Shown one piece after another: positions 1 through 9,774 of a stretch of DNA of 64,000 nucleotides. The translations under genes were made by a program, and so were the position numbers. Position 1 is the stretch's first letter, and each line of letters starts with the position of its first letter. The notes under the pieces were generated by a model. It searched no databases. It saw only the letters and a list, made by a program, of their open reading frames with translations, and had not been told where the DNA came from. Location of the stretch: contig JAIEPW010000108.1 of assembly GCA_019748195.1 (NCBI GenBank), positions 1 through 64,000 of the forward strand, in the 5' to 3' direction. Origin of the DNA: Bryobacteraceae bacterium. GTDB lineage: Bacteria > Acidobacteriota > Terriglobia > Bryobacterales > Bryobacteraceae.

Positions 1-95
<95 letters not shown>

Positions 96-207
96 GCGGG
101 GCCGTGTACGCTGACACATTGGTTGTAGCACATCGGCCGCGGGAACCGCCATAAGCCGGCCGTTTGGCCCCTAACGCCCGCGGCCGTCACGCGTATATGC
201 TACGGAA

Positions 208-2670
208 ATGCTGGCCGACCTTCGATACGCTTACCGCACCCTGGTTAAGACGCCCGCCCTCACCGCGGCGGCTCTGGCTTCGCTGACTCTGGGCATCGGC
301 GCCAATCTGGCGATCTTCAATGTAGCCAACGCCCTGCTGCTGCGCAACCTGCCCGTGGAGCGGCCCGACGAACTGGCGCTGCTGCAATATGTGACTCGCA
401 AAGGCAACGTCTTCGATGCCTTCAGCTTCAAGGAGTATCAGGCGCTTCGCGAGAACCAGACGCTGTCCGGCCTGGCGGCAACCGCCTTGAGGCAAGTGAA
501 TTTCGCGGCCGGCGAACGCTCCGAGCGGGTTCTGGCCCAGTTGGTTTCGGGCGAGTTCTTTGCCGTGCTCGGCGTGCGGCCTCAATTGGGCCGGCTGCTC
601 GGCCCGGACGACAACCTGGCCGCGAACGCTCACCCGGTGACGGTGATCAGCCACGGGCTTTGGCAAAGCCGCTTCGGATCGGATCCGGCGGTGGCCGGCC
701 AGACCGTCCGCCTGAATGGGCATCGATACACCATCGCCGGGGTGGCTCCGCCGGAGTTCGAGGGCACCAGCCAGTCCAACCGGGTCGATCTGTGGGTGCC
801 GGTGATGATGGCGGCGCAGATCATCACCCGTCCGGTGAACGAAGCAGCACAGCCGCCCTTCCTCGAATGGGAAGGCTGGCTGGAACTGATCGGCCGCCGC
901 AAATCCGGAGTGAACCAGGCCGCCGTGGAAGCGGAGTTGGACAGCAAGTTCGCGATTCTGCGCAAGGATCTCGGCGAATACACCTTTGAGATCTCCAATC
1001 AGCAGGCCGCGCCCGGCACACGGGACCGAATCCTGGTGAAGCCCGGCGGGCAAGGCGACGCGGATCTGAAGGTGCGCTATCAGCTTCCCATTCGCATTCT
1101 GATGGGAGTGGTGGCGCTGCTGCTGCTGATCGCTTCCGCCAATACCGCCAATCTGCTGCTGGCGCGGGCGGCCGCGCGCCGCAAGGAAATGGCGATCCGG
1201 CTCGCGCTGGGAGCGGGGCGGGTCCGACTGGTGCGCCAGTTGATGTCCGAAAGCCTGCTGCTGGCGGCGATGGCGGCGGCTTTGGGCGTCCTGATTTCCT
1301 ACTGGGCGTCGGATGCCCTGGTGCAAATGCTGCCGCAGCGCGCCACCATGGCGCTCGATGTCCGTCCGGATTGGATTACCGCGCTGTTCGCCGTCGCTCT
1401 CTCGGCCGGCTGCGCGATCCTGTTCGGTCTGGCGCCCGCGCTGCAATCGGCGCGCACGGATGTCGCCCCCATGATTAAAGGCGATGCCGCCGGCGGCAGA
1501 TCGCCGCGCTTCAGCCTGGGCAACGCCCTGGTGGTGGTGCAAGTGGCTCTGTCAGTGCTCATGCTCGCCGGGGCCGGCCTGTTCCTCCGCTCGCTGGCTA
1601 ACATCCGCTCGATCGATCCCGGATTCCGCACCGAAAATCTGCTGCTTGCTTCGGTAAATCCGGGCAGCAACGGCTACAAGGACGCGGCGCTCCGGACTCT
1701 TTACGAGCGTCTGCTGGAGCAAGCCGGACGCCTGCCGGGCGTGCGGAGCGCCAGTATCGCGCAGGTAAGCCCCATGTCCGGCACATTGTGGCTGTATACG
1801 ATTCAAGTGCCCGGCTATCAGCCCGCGCCCAAGGAGACGCCCATGGCCTGGACCAACGCCATCGGGCCGGGCTATTTTTCCACCATCGGGGCGCGCCTGG
1901 TTGCGGGCCGGGAGTTCACCTTCCGTGACCGCGCCGGGGCGCCGCCGGTCGTGGTGGTCAACGAAGCCATGGCCAGGAAATTCTGGCCGGGGCGGGATGC
2001 GCTGGGACAGCGGTTCATCTTCCGCGAGAAGCAGGTGGAAGTCGCCGGGGTGGTGAAGGACACCGCGTACCGCGAGTTGCGCGAGGAACGTCCGGCGACC
2101 GTTTACACACCGCTTCTGCAGGGCGACCACGACAGCGGCACCTTGCACCTGCACGTGTCCGGAGATCCGGGACCCGTCGTGGCGGGGCTGCGGGAAGCCC
2201 TCCGCGGCCTGGATGCGAATTTGCCGCTATACCGCGTGCAGACGCTGGAACGGCAAATCGATAACACTATCTCCCGGGAACGCCTGCTGGCCACTCTCTC
2301 GGCGATCTTCGGCGGATTGGCGATCCTGTTGGCGGCCGTGGGCTTGTACGGAGTCCTGGGCTACGCGGTCACGCGACGGACACGCGAGATCGGGATCCGC
2401 ATGGCGCTGGGCGCGCAGCGCGCCGACGTCCTCTCCCGGGTCTTGCGCGAGAGCCTGGCGATGGCCGCGCTGGGGGTCGCCCTCGGTCTGCCGGCGGCGT
2501 GGGCGGCCTCGCAATGGGTCGCCTCCCTGCTTTACGGAGTGAAGCCGGGCGATCCCTTGACTTACGGCGGGATCGTGTTTCTACTGCTGGGCGTGGCTTT
2601 GCTGGCGGGACTGGTGCCGGCGCGCCGCGCCTCGCGCGTGGACCCCATGGTCGCGCTGCGCCACGACTGA
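208..2670 (+). CDS. ADOP-type orphan ABC transporter permease (MacB/FtsX family)
   Basis: This 820-residue integral membrane protein has the duplicated MacB/FtsX layout. TM1 lies near residues 20-40, followed by a periplasmic MacB-PCD domain. A first FtsX core starts near 293 (LLLLIASANTANLLLARAAA). A second TM plus periplasmic domain starts near 434, and a second FtsX core near 691 with RTREIGIRMALGA. Length and duplication match the acidobacterial duplicated orphan permease family, which typically lacks a neighbouring ATPase, and none is present here. By family it may work as a mechanotransmission-type permease for lipid, peptide or drug export, but the substrate is unknown. The stop lies 6 nt from that of the convergent glycosyltransferase gene. 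Confidence 0.9.
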   Translation: MLADLRYAYRTLVKTPALTAAALASLTLGIGANLAIFNVANALLLRNLPVERPDELALLQYVTRKGNVFDAFSFKEYQALRENQTLSGLAATALRQVNFAAGERSERVLAQLVSGEFFAVLGVRPQLGRLLGPDDNLAANAHPVTVISHGLWQSRFGSDPAVAGQTVRLNGHRYTIAGVAPPEFEGTSQSNRVDLWVPVMMAAQIITRPVNEAAQPPFLEWEGWLELIGRRKSGVNQAAVEAELDSKFAILRKDLGEYTFEISNQQAAPGTRDRILVKPGGQGDADLKVRYQLPIRILMGVVALLLLIASANTANLLLARAAARRKEMAIRLALGAGRVRLVRQLMSESLLLAAMAAALGVLISYWASDALVQMLPQRATMALDVRPDWITALFAVALSAGCAILFGLAPALQSARTDVAPMIKGDAAGGRSPRFSLGNALVVVQVALSVLMLAGAGLFLRSLANIRSIDPGFRTENLLLASVNPGSNGYKDAALRTLYERLLEQAGRLPGVRSASIAQVSPMSGTLWLYTIQVPGYQPAPKETPMAWTNAIGPGYFSTIGARLVAGREFTFRDRAGAPPVVVVNEAMARKFWPGRDALGQRFIFREKQVEVAGVVKDTAYRELREERPATVYTPLLQGDHDSGTLHLHVSGDPGPVVAGLREALRGLDANLPLYRVQTLERQIDNTISRERLLATLSAIFGGLAILLAAVGLYGVLGYAVTRRTREIGIRMALGAQRADVLSRVLRESLAMAALGVALGLPAAWAASQWVASLLYGVKPGDPLTYGGIVFLLLGVALLAGLVPARRASRVDPMVALRHD

Positions 2671-2676
2671 TCCTCT

Positions 2677-5600
2677 TCAGGGGTGAACCACGAACTCAAT
2701 GGTGTTGGAGTACCCCGCGTCACTCAGCAGCCGCACGGCGTACGTTCCGGCCTCTTCGGTCCACTCCGGCGGCAGCACGGCGGTGAGGAAGCGCGTGTTG
2801 CCGAAGGCGGTTTCCAGTATTCGGCCGTCGAACTCCACCGCCACGCCCGGAGCACCGTGTTCGCACTCGACGGCGATCGCATTGCCGCCGCCGGGCTGCC
2901 TCTGGAACGGCTGGCCCCGTTTCACGGCGGCCGGTGAAAGGGCGCGTAGCACGGGAACCGGATGGTGGCTGCGCGGGCGACGCCGGTCGCCTTCCACGAA
3001 CTCGCGCACCGTAAAGATGTGCTCTTGCCGCACCGGCCGGACGCCCGGACGGGGGCTGTGCGCGATCCAGCGCGTGCCCCACTTGGCCTCGAACTTCGCT
3101 TTGTTGATCTCGAAGATGCGCGCCGCCTCGGCGGAGCCGATCTGCTGGAAAGAGCCGCTTCCGAAGTGGTGAATGAAGCAATCCTCGGCGGTCACAATGC
3201 CGTGGCCACGGCCGCGAAGCCGCAGCGAAAAATCATCGTCCTCGAACATGCCGACCTCGAATTGCTCGTCAAGCCCCCCCATTTCCTCCCAGACGAGCCG
3301 CGGCAGCATGGCCGAGAGAAGGGGCGCAACCTGCAAGGGACGAGTCTCGTGGAACCGGAGCCGGGCGATCTCGTCCGCGAAAGCCTCCATCTCCCGGACA
3401 TCGCGGTAGTGAAAGTTGATCCTGGTTTCGTTGCCTGAGAAGTTCGTCACGGGAGCCGACATGCGAATGGACGGGTCGCGCAGCAGTGGTCCGAGCAGAC
3501 GTTGCACCCATCCCGCGGTGACCATCGTGTCCGGATTCTGAATGATCAGATATTCGCCATTCGCCTCCCGGACCGCGCGATTGTTCCCCGCGGCGAAGCC
3601 GTAATTGACGGATGAAAGCCTGACCCGGAAGCGCGGATCCTCACGGGATATGCGGGCCAGGTATGCTGGGGACCCGTCAGTGGAGGCGTTGTCGAAAACG
3701 ATCACCTCGAAATTGGGCCAGGTAGTGTTGCGCCGGATGGAATCGACAAACGCGGGCAGAAACGCGATCGAGTTGTACGTGACAGTGACGATGGAGACGA
3801 GGGGAAACTTCGCTCGCGCGGCTTCCACGAATTGCGCGGCGCGGCGATCCCAGGTGTTATCCCGCGCAAACGCGATGCGCGCCCTCCTGCGATCCGCGCT
3901 GTCCTCGGCGAGCGCCCGGTCAATTGCCGCGGCGAACTCGTCGGCCGGGCCGGCGAGATACAGCAACCGCTCGTGCCGCCGGACGTCTTCAATCGGGGTC
4001 GCCACCACGGGTTTGCCCTGGCTGAAGTATTCGTACAGCTTCACCGGATCGACGCCGGTGGTGAGCGTATTCCGGCGGAACGGGATCAACGCGACATCGA
4101 ACGCGGCGAGCCAGGCCGGAAGCTCGCGGTAATGCTTCTCGCCCAGCAGTCGCACGTTCGGCAGCGCGGCCAGCGCAGCGGCATCCACGCCGTGAAGCTG
4201 CCCGATCAGCACAAACCGGTATTGCGGCCTCAGGCGCCCCACCTCGGTCATAAGTTCCAGGTCGAACCACGGGGCGATGGCGCCGTAGTAGCCGATCACC
4301 GGTTCGGCCCCGGCCGGCAGAAGCCGCGTTCGGACGGCGGAATGGAAGAACTGGAAGTCGGTCCCGTTCGGAATCCAGACGGGGCTGTTGTCGTGATGAC
4401 GGCGAGCGAACTCACGGGAAGTCACCGTAACCACGTCCGCCTCGGCGGCAAGGGCGCGTTCCTCGTTGAGGCTGAACTCGCCGATACGAGGATCCGCGGG
4501 CCAATTGCGCCAATCGTCCATGATGTCGTAAATCAAGGGCGAGCCGAGGGTCGCGCGCAACTTCAGACCAAGCCTGCGCCAGAAGGGAAACTGGACGATC
4601 ACCACGCATTCCCGCAGCGCGACGGCGCGCGCCCACGCCGCCAGGCTGCCGGCGTAATCCTCCAGATCGGCCGGCGCCAGCTCGCCCGAGTAGAGGTCCG
4701 CCGCCTTGCCCGACATCCGCACCTCCCACAGGTTGTGGCGCATCGGGACTTGCTCGAATTGTTCCATGGCGGCGGCCCGCTGCGCCGGACTTGCCCACCA
4801 GACCCGGTGTCCAGCCCGGGCCAGACTGACGGCGATCTGCTGCGGGCGCTGGAACCGCGCATGGAATTCGAAAACGGGCAGGATCAGGACATCGAACTTG
4901 CGGGAGGCCAGGTCCTGCCCATCGCCGAAGTCGGCCTCCGCGGTGTTCGCGCCAGGCACGGGAACCTGAAGTTCGCCCGGTAGGTAATTCCAGACGCTCG
5001 GCAGGTGGATGTCGTACTCTCGCAGCTCATGGATATCGGGGAGGGGGTGTCGCAGGAACTCGCGCCAGGCGCGACGTCGCACCAGCAGAGTATAGGCGCG
5101 GCGGATGGCAACCATGACACGCCAGGCGCGCTCGGCGCGATAGCCGGCAAGCAGCCGGTCCGTTTGCGCGCCGAACTCCATCAGGCTTTGGATAGTGGAG
5201 GCGCGCAGGTTCTCGGCCGAGCGCGCGATTTTCGCGGCGCGCTCCCCGTGAGAAACAGGACGCGTCCATCGCGCGGGGACCTGAATCTCCGCGCCGGAAA
5301 CGCTGCCGAGCGCGGCGATGACCGCGCACTTCGACTCCGCCGGGAAGTCCGGCCTGCGATGAGCGGTGACGATGCAATCCTTCCATTCGAGGGGGAGTCC
5401 TGGGAGCGAGAAGATGATCTCCTCGGCCCATTTCTCGCCCGCGAAACAGGTTCCGTGGAATCGGAGTCCGGCTTGAGCGAACGCCTGCGCGAGCGGCTCC
5501 CGCGAAAGTTCTTCATGGGAGGCGGCTTCCGTTTCCGGGCCGGCGATCCGGCCCCAGTAAAACAACGGGTTGGGAAGGAACATCAGCACCCAGCGCCGCG

Positions 5601-5919
5601 ACGATGCGGCCAGGGACCGCAGCAATTCCGTCTGCTCCGCGGCGCCACAATGCTCGATCCGTGGGCCGCCGAACACCAGGTCGTGGTTTGCGATCGCCCG
5701 GCGGGCGTCATCGCCCGGAGTGAATGAAAATTCCCCTGATTTCGCCAGCGTGAGGCCCAGTTCCGCGGCGCCGCCCGCCTCCGAGGCGCTGCCCCCCTCG
5801 GGGAGGAGTTCGCGGCAGATGGCGAGAAACTCCTCGGCGAAAGACTCCGTAACCGGCCACGGCGGAGCATTTTCGGCGGCGTCACGGGCATCCCGGGTTT
5901 TTTTCCAGGAGGGAATCAT
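2677..5919 (-). CDS. Trimodular glycosyltransferase (methyltransferase-like + GT-B + GT2 + C-terminal beta domain)
   Basis: The 1080-residue protein appears to carry four parts. Residues ~1-220 resemble a degenerate class I methyltransferase fold, with no clear glycine-rich SAM loop. Residues ~340-700 form a GT-B glycosyltransferase (FARFQRPQ-like start HARFQRPQQIAVSLARAGH; late motif VKLYEYFSQGKPVVATP near 627). Residues ~706-940 form a GT2 domain with VSIVTVTYNS and an NPDT metal-binding region. The last ~95 residues look like an Ig/IPT-type beta domain. Such chained enzymes usually add two successive sugars to a surface glycan. It lies between two ADOP permeases, divergent from the right one (92-nt gap), and is not in an operon. 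The acceptor is unknown. The module boundaries are read by eye. Confidence 0.8.
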   Translation of the reverse strand: MIPSWKKTRDARDAAENAPPWPVTESFAEEFLAICRELLPEGGSASEAGGAAELGLTLAKSGEFSFTPGDDARRAIANHDLVFGGPRIEHCGAAEQTELLRSLAASSRRWVLMFLPNPLFYWGRIAGPETEAASHEELSREPLAQAFAQAGLRFHGTCFAGEKWAEEIIFSLPGLPLEWKDCIVTAHRRPDFPAESKCAVIAALGSVSGAEIQVPARWTRPVSHGERAAKIARSAENLRASTIQSLMEFGAQTDRLLAGYRAERAWRVMVAIRRAYTLLVRRRAWREFLRHPLPDIHELREYDIHLPSVWNYLPGELQVPVPGANTAEADFGDGQDLASRKFDVLILPVFEFHARFQRPQQIAVSLARAGHRVWWASPAQRAAAMEQFEQVPMRHNLWEVRMSGKAADLYSGELAPADLEDYAGSLAAWARAVALRECVVIVQFPFWRRLGLKLRATLGSPLIYDIMDDWRNWPADPRIGEFSLNEERALAAEADVVTVTSREFARRHHDNSPVWIPNGTDFQFFHSAVRTRLLPAGAEPVIGYYGAIAPWFDLELMTEVGRLRPQYRFVLIGQLHGVDAAALAALPNVRLLGEKHYRELPAWLAAFDVALIPFRRNTLTTGVDPVKLYEYFSQGKPVVATPIEDVRRHERLLYLAGPADEFAAAIDRALAEDSADRRRARIAFARDNTWDRRAAQFVEAARAKFPLVSIVTVTYNSIAFLPAFVDSIRRNTTWPNFEVIVFDNASTDGSPAYLARISREDPRFRVRLSSVNYGFAAGNNRAVREANGEYLIIQNPDTMVTAGWVQRLLGPLLRDPSIRMSAPVTNFSGNETRINFHYRDVREMEAFADEIARLRFHETRPLQVAPLLSAMLPRLVWEEMGGLDEQFEVGMFEDDDFSLRLRGRGHGIVTAEDCFIHHFGSGSFQQIGSAEAARIFEINKAKFEAKWGTRWIAHSPRPGVRPVRQEHIFTVREFVEGDRRRPRSHHPVPVLRALSPAAVKRGQPFQRQPGGGNAIAVECEHGAPGVAVEFDGRILETAFGNTRFLTAVLPPEWTEEAGTYAVRLLSDAGYSNTIEFVVHP

Positions 5920-6011
5920 TGCAAAAAGCTGGATTCGGAGGGGTTCCGCAGTGATTATAGCTTGCGCGCTCCCGCCGGTTTCTTGGAACTTCGTGGTAGG
6001 CTGCGGACGCT

Positions 6012-8405
6012 GTGAGGGAAGCTTTCCGCTTCGCGGCGCGGTCCTTGCGCCGGAACCCAGGCTTTGCGTCGGTCGCCATACTGGCGTTGGCCCTTGGGTT
6101 GGGAGCCACCACTACCGTCTACACCCTGGTTCGAACCATGCTATTCGAGCCCATTCCGTTCCACGAATCGGAGAACCTGTACTGGCTTCGCGCCTGGTCC
6201 GAATCCCGCGGCGCGACCTGGCCGCGATTTCACGGCCGCGATATGCTCGAATACCGCGAGCGGCAGCGGAGCTTCGAGAGCCTGGAGGCGATACTCCCGG
6301 TCACTTGGAATCTGCAGGGCGCAACGGAGGCGAGGCGCATTCTCGCCGCGCGAGTGACCGCCGGATTCTTCCAAGCCCTGCGGGTAAAGCCTTCGCGGGG
6401 ACGCCTTCCCGAGCCCGCCGAACATGTTTCCGGCAAGCATCAGCGGGCGGTGCTGAGCCATTCTCTCTGGATGAGCGAATTCGGCGGGGATCGGCGGGTT
6501 CTGGGACGCCGCATCGAGCTGGACAGCGAAACCTACGAAGTCATCGGGGTGATGCCCAAGGGTTTCGCCTTCCCGCCGGAAACGCTGCTGTGGGCGCCGC
6601 TGCCGATGGATACGGCGCGAGCCCGCCCCCGGCTGTTCGAGTTGTTCGGCAGATTGAAGCCTGGGGTGACACGGCGCCAGGCGGAGCGGGAGGCGGAGGC
6701 GATATCGGCCGCCCAGGAACATGCCTATCCCGAAGACAATCGCGGGCTGGTGGCGCGCGTCGCGTCCATGGCAGAAGAAGTGTCGGGTCCGCCGCGGCCC
6801 ACGCTCCTGGTTTTCTCGGTCGCCGTGGCGCTGGTGCTGCTGATCGCCTGCGCCAATGTGGCGAATCTGGCCATGGCGCGCGCGGAGTCGCGAACGCGGG
6901 AGCTGGCGGTGCGGGCGGCGATCGGCGCCGGGCGGGGCGCGCTGGCGGGGCACATCATGGCGGAAAATCTACTGCTTGCGTGGGCGGGCGGCCTGGCGGG
7001 TTTCGCGATTGCGAATGGGGCGGCGCCCGTTCTGGCGCGGCTTTCTCCGGAAGCGATTCGCCTTCCCTCGGGGATCGCCGCGGACCCGGCTATAGCGGTG
7101 TTCGCATTTGCAGCCGCCTCGCTTGCGGCGCTGTTGTTTGGGTTGTTTCCGGCCTGGACCGCGTCGGGAGTGAATCTGCCGGAGGTGCTGCGGGGCGGAT
7201 GGCGAGGCGCGACATGCGGGCGGCAGCGGCATCGCTTCCGCCGGGCGCTCATCGCGGGCGAGGTTGCCCTGGCGTGCATGTTGTTGACCGCGGCGGGCTT
7301 GCTGGTTCAGAGCCTATCGAGGCTGGTTGCCGTGGACCGCGGCTTCCGCGGCGAGCGGGTGCTGACGATGACGGTGGTACCGGGAGGTGTCAATTACCGC
7401 GACGACGCCCGCCGTGTTCGCTATTTCGAGCAGCTTCTGGAACGCATTCGCGCGGTGCCCGGGGTGGAGAGCGCCAGCGCCGTGAACGCGATCCCGCTGC
7501 GGCCGTTCAACAGCGTGGCCGGGTTCTGGATGGAAAGCGATCCGGAGCGGTCGAGCGCGTCACGCCGTCAGGCGAATTTCCGGATTACCGCGCCGGACTA
7601 CCTCCGGACCATGGGCATCGCGCTGCAGTCCGGACGCCCGCTGGATCAGCGCGATGGAGCGGACGCGCCCGCGGCGGTGATGGTGAACCGCGAGTTCGAA
7701 CGGCGCTGGCTGCCGGGGGGCGCCGTCGGCAGGCGCCTGGTGATCGACGCCGGCGCGCGCAAGTGGCCCGTGGAGATCGTGGGTGTGTACGGCAATGTCC
7801 TGCAGACAGGGCTGGCCGCGCCGCCGCAGCCCGAAATCGCGGCGGTCCACACACAACTGACTCCGCCAGGCATGACGCTGGCGATCCGGTCGTCCAGGAA
7901 CGCGCAACACCTGGCCTCGGCCGTGCGCGCGGAAATGCGGGCGATCGACCGCCGCATCGCGGCGTTCGACGTGCGCACGATGGAGGAAGTGATCGCGGAC
8001 TCCGTGGCGCAACCCCGCTTGCGCGCAACGCTGCTGGGGGTTTTCTCCTCCTTAGCCCTGGCGCTGGCCGCGCTGGGAGTGTATGGCGTCGTATCGTTTC
8101 TGGCGGCCGCGCGCACGCGGGAGATCGGGGTACGCGTGGCGATCGGAGCCAGGCCCGGCGACATCGCGATCCTGATGATACGCGACAGCCTGACGCCAGT
8201 GTGCGTGGGACTGGCGGCAGGACTGGCGGGTGCGCTGGCGCTGGCGCGATTCCTGCGGGGGTTTCTGTTCGGGATCGACCCCTTCGATTTCGTGTCATTC
8301 GCGGCGCCGCCGGTGGTATTGCTGGTGACTGCGATGGTGGCGTCCGCGATCCCCATGCTCCGGGCCATGCGCGTGGATCCGGCAGTCACGCTACGGACGG
8401 ACTGA
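6012..8405 (+). CDS. ADOP-type orphan ABC transporter permease
   Basis: This is a 797-residue paralog of the permease at 208-2670 with the same duplicated MacB/FtsX architecture. The first FtsX core starts near residue 266 (VALVLLIACANVANLAMA), the second TM/periplasmic half near 409, and the last FtsX core near 669 with RTREIGVRVAIGA. I chose the GTG at 6012 because it gives the family-typical N-terminus (REAFRFAARSLRRNPGFA). No ATPase gene adjoins it. A much longer plus-strand open frame across 5570-8833 covers this region in another frame, but it has no recognisable domain and is low-complexity Arg/Gly-rich, so it is a shadow. Confidence 0.9.
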   Translation: MREAFRFAARSLRRNPGFASVAILALALGLGATTTVYTLVRTMLFEPIPFHESENLYWLRAWSESRGATWPRFHGRDMLEYRERQRSFESLEAILPVTWNLQGATEARRILAARVTAGFFQALRVKPSRGRLPEPAEHVSGKHQRAVLSHSLWMSEFGGDRRVLGRRIELDSETYEVIGVMPKGFAFPPETLLWAPLPMDTARARPRLFELFGRLKPGVTRRQAEREAEAISAAQEHAYPEDNRGLVARVASMAEEVSGPPRPTLLVFSVAVALVLLIACANVANLAMARAESRTRELAVRAAIGAGRGALAGHIMAENLLLAWAGGLAGFAIANGAAPVLARLSPEAIRLPSGIAADPAIAVFAFAAASLAALLFGLFPAWTASGVNLPEVLRGGWRGATCGRQRHRFRRALIAGEVALACMLLTAAGLLVQSLSRLVAVDRGFRGERVLTMTVVPGGVNYRDDARRVRYFEQLLERIRAVPGVESASAVNAIPLRPFNSVAGFWMESDPERSSASRRQANFRITAPDYLRTMGIALQSGRPLDQRDGADAPAAVMVNREFERRWLPGGAVGRRLVIDAGARKWPVEIVGVYGNVLQTGLAAPPQPEIAAVHTQLTPPGMTLAIRSSRNAQHLASAVRAEMRAIDRRIAAFDVRTMEEVIADSVAQPRLRATLLGVFSSLALALAALGVYGVVSFLAAARTREIGVRVAIGARPGDIAILMIRDSLTPVCVGLAAGLAGALALARFLRGFLFGIDPFDFVSFAAPPVVLLVTAMVASAIPMLRAMRVDPAVTLRTD

Positions 8406-8410
8406 CCGGC

Positions 8411-8812
8411 TCAGAAGCGGCGGTGTTTGCGCATCCAGGTGACAAAGGCAGCCGGAACCGGCATGGTGGACAGGCGGCTCTGGCGCACCAGGGCGAAGTC
8501 GCCGAACAATCCCGACTCCTTGATTTCCTTGAGGGTGACGGGGGGATCGACGCGGGCGGCGAATTCCACGTCCACGACCGCCGATTTGGCGTTTTTGGGA
8601 TCGTCGCGGGGCTCGCCCGCGACCTTCATGAGGCCTACGATCGCGGATTCGCCGCCCGAGTGGTAGAAGAAAACGAGGTCGCCGGGCTTCATTGCGCGGA
8701 TCGCGCGCACCGCCTGGGGGTTTTTGACACCGTCCCAAGTGGTACGGCGGTCCTGCTCCAGTTGGGTGATGGAGTAAACGGCCGGTTCGGATTTCGCCAA
8801 AAAATAAGCCAT
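8411..8812 (-). CDS. EVE domain-containing protein
   Basis: This small 133-residue cytosolic protein matches the EVE (PUA-like) family throughout. It begins MAYFLAKSEP, has the WDGVKNPQAV segment near 26-35, the MKPGDLVFFYHSG turn near 41-53, and ends with VTWMRKHRRF. EVE proteins are thought to bind modified bases in nucleic acid; the natural ligand here cannot be told from sequence. The gene is convergent with the ADOP permease (5-nt gap) and stands alone, with no nearby restriction-modification or McrBC gene. Confidence 0.9.
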   Translation of the reverse strand: MAYFLAKSEPAVYSITQLEQDRRTTWDGVKNPQAVRAIRAMKPGDLVFFYHSGGESAIVGLMKVAGEPRDDPKNAKSAVVDVEFAARVDPPVTLKEIKESGLFGDFALVRQSRLSTMPVPAAFVTWMRKHRRF

Positions 8813-9099
8813 AGGGCAACTGATTCATTATGAAGCACTTTGGAGCTGGCGGGAAGAGCGGGATACGCGGGACGGAAGTTTTTACGCAGATCTTGTAGCA
8901 GAATCCCCGGCTTGAGGGTCAACTTCATGTGTCCCCGTGCGTAATCGAATTTCCCGGTACATAGGTAACTGGACAGGTACGTCTCTAAGTTGTCTCATCG
9001 AGGAACGGGATGCCGGTAGGTTGTGCGGAACGCAGGGCAAGCACGCTAAGATCATGACAGACCACCTGTTGCTGGTTGGGATAAGTGACGATGGGTACT
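8813..9099. other. Intergenic region upstream of polysaccharide-export operon
   Basis: About 290 nt separate the start of the EVE gene (minus strand) from the export operon (plus strand), so both promoters should lie here. It contains GGTAC-type direct repeats (GGTACATAGGTAAC at 8956-8969 and GGTAC at 8976-8980). I could not find a convincing -35/-10 pair with 16-18 nt spacing, nor a credible small ORF or RNA. Confidence 0.4.
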
Positions 9100-9106
9100 A
9101 AGGAGG
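9100..9106 (+). promoter_or_regulatory. Strong Shine-Dalgarno (AAGGAGG) fixing the start of the Wza-like gene
   Basis: AAGGAGG at 9100-9106 sits 5 nt before the GTG at 9112. An upstream in-frame GTG (9085) and ATG (9091) have no such site. The 9112 start also gives a cleaner signal peptide. Confidence 0.75.
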
Positions 9107-9111
9107 CGCTT

Positions 9112-9747
9112 GTGTCGAATCTCAGGATTGGCACCCGGTGGAGCGCTAAGGCTTTTTGCGCAGCCGCGCTGTTGGTGGCAGGGAGTTTAAGCGGTCAGGA
9201 AGCCCGGCCGGCCAAGCCGGAGGTGGCAAAACCGGACATCGCCAAAACGCCGGAGACCGGGGCTGGAGTGGATCCGACATCGTTCGTGATCGGTCCGGAA
9301 GACGTCCTGTACATTCGCGTTTGGCGGGATAACGACTTTTCCGGTCCGGCCGTGGTCCGGCCGGACGGAAGGATCACGATGCCGTTGATCGGGGAAATCC
9401 AGGCCGGGGGTTCCACGCCCGCGCAACTAGGCGCCGTAATCGCCGAGAAGCTGGTGAAGTACATCAACAAGCCGGATGTTACGGTGATCGTTCAGAACGT
9501 CAACAGCAAGAAGTATTACATCACCGGGGAGGTGAACTCCGGCGGCGCATTTCCGCTGGTGGTGAAGACCACGGTGTTGGAGGCGCTGGGCAAGGCGGGC
9601 GGTTTCCGCGAGTTCGCCAACGTGAAGAAGATCGTGATTCTGCGCAACGGCAAGCGCATCCCCTTCAACTACAAGGAAGTAACCCAGGGCAAGAAGATGG
9701 AGCAAAACATCTATCTGGAGCCCGGTGATTACGTCATCGTTCCCTAA
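9112..9747 (+). CDS. Polysaccharide export protein (Wza-like, Poly_export/SLBB)
   Basis: The 211-residue protein begins with a signal peptide (AFCAAALLVAGSLSGQEA). The Poly_export core follows at roughly 50-125 (FVIGPEDVLYIRVWRD, VRPDGRITMPLIGEIQAG), then one SLBB-type segment (YYITGEVNSGGAFPLV). Proteins of this family form the outer-membrane/periplasmic exit channel for exopolysaccharide. No lipobox is evident, and it is shorter than E. coli Wza, as is common in Acidobacteria and in PEP-CTERM/exosortase-type loci. It heads a three-gene export operon (27-nt gap to the next gene). Confidence 0.88.
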   Translation: MSNLRIGTRWSAKAFCAAALLVAGSLSGQEARPAKPEVAKPDIAKTPETGAGVDPTSFVIGPEDVLYIRVWRDNDFSGPAVVRPDGRITMPLIGEIQAGGSTPAQLGAVIAEKLVKYINKPDVTVIVQNVNSKKYYITGEVNSGGAFPLVVKTTVLEALGKAGGFREFANVKKIVILRNGKRIPFNYKEVTQGKKMEQNIYLEPGDYVIVP

Positions 9748-9774
9748 GAGCTGGAATCGAGAGTATCGGAGAAT

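Noticed and set aside
5570-8833. A 1087-codon plus-strand open frame
   Set aside because: It is Arg/Gly-rich without domains, overlaps the glycosyltransferase start and the ADOP permease in another frame, and reflects high-GC shadow coding.
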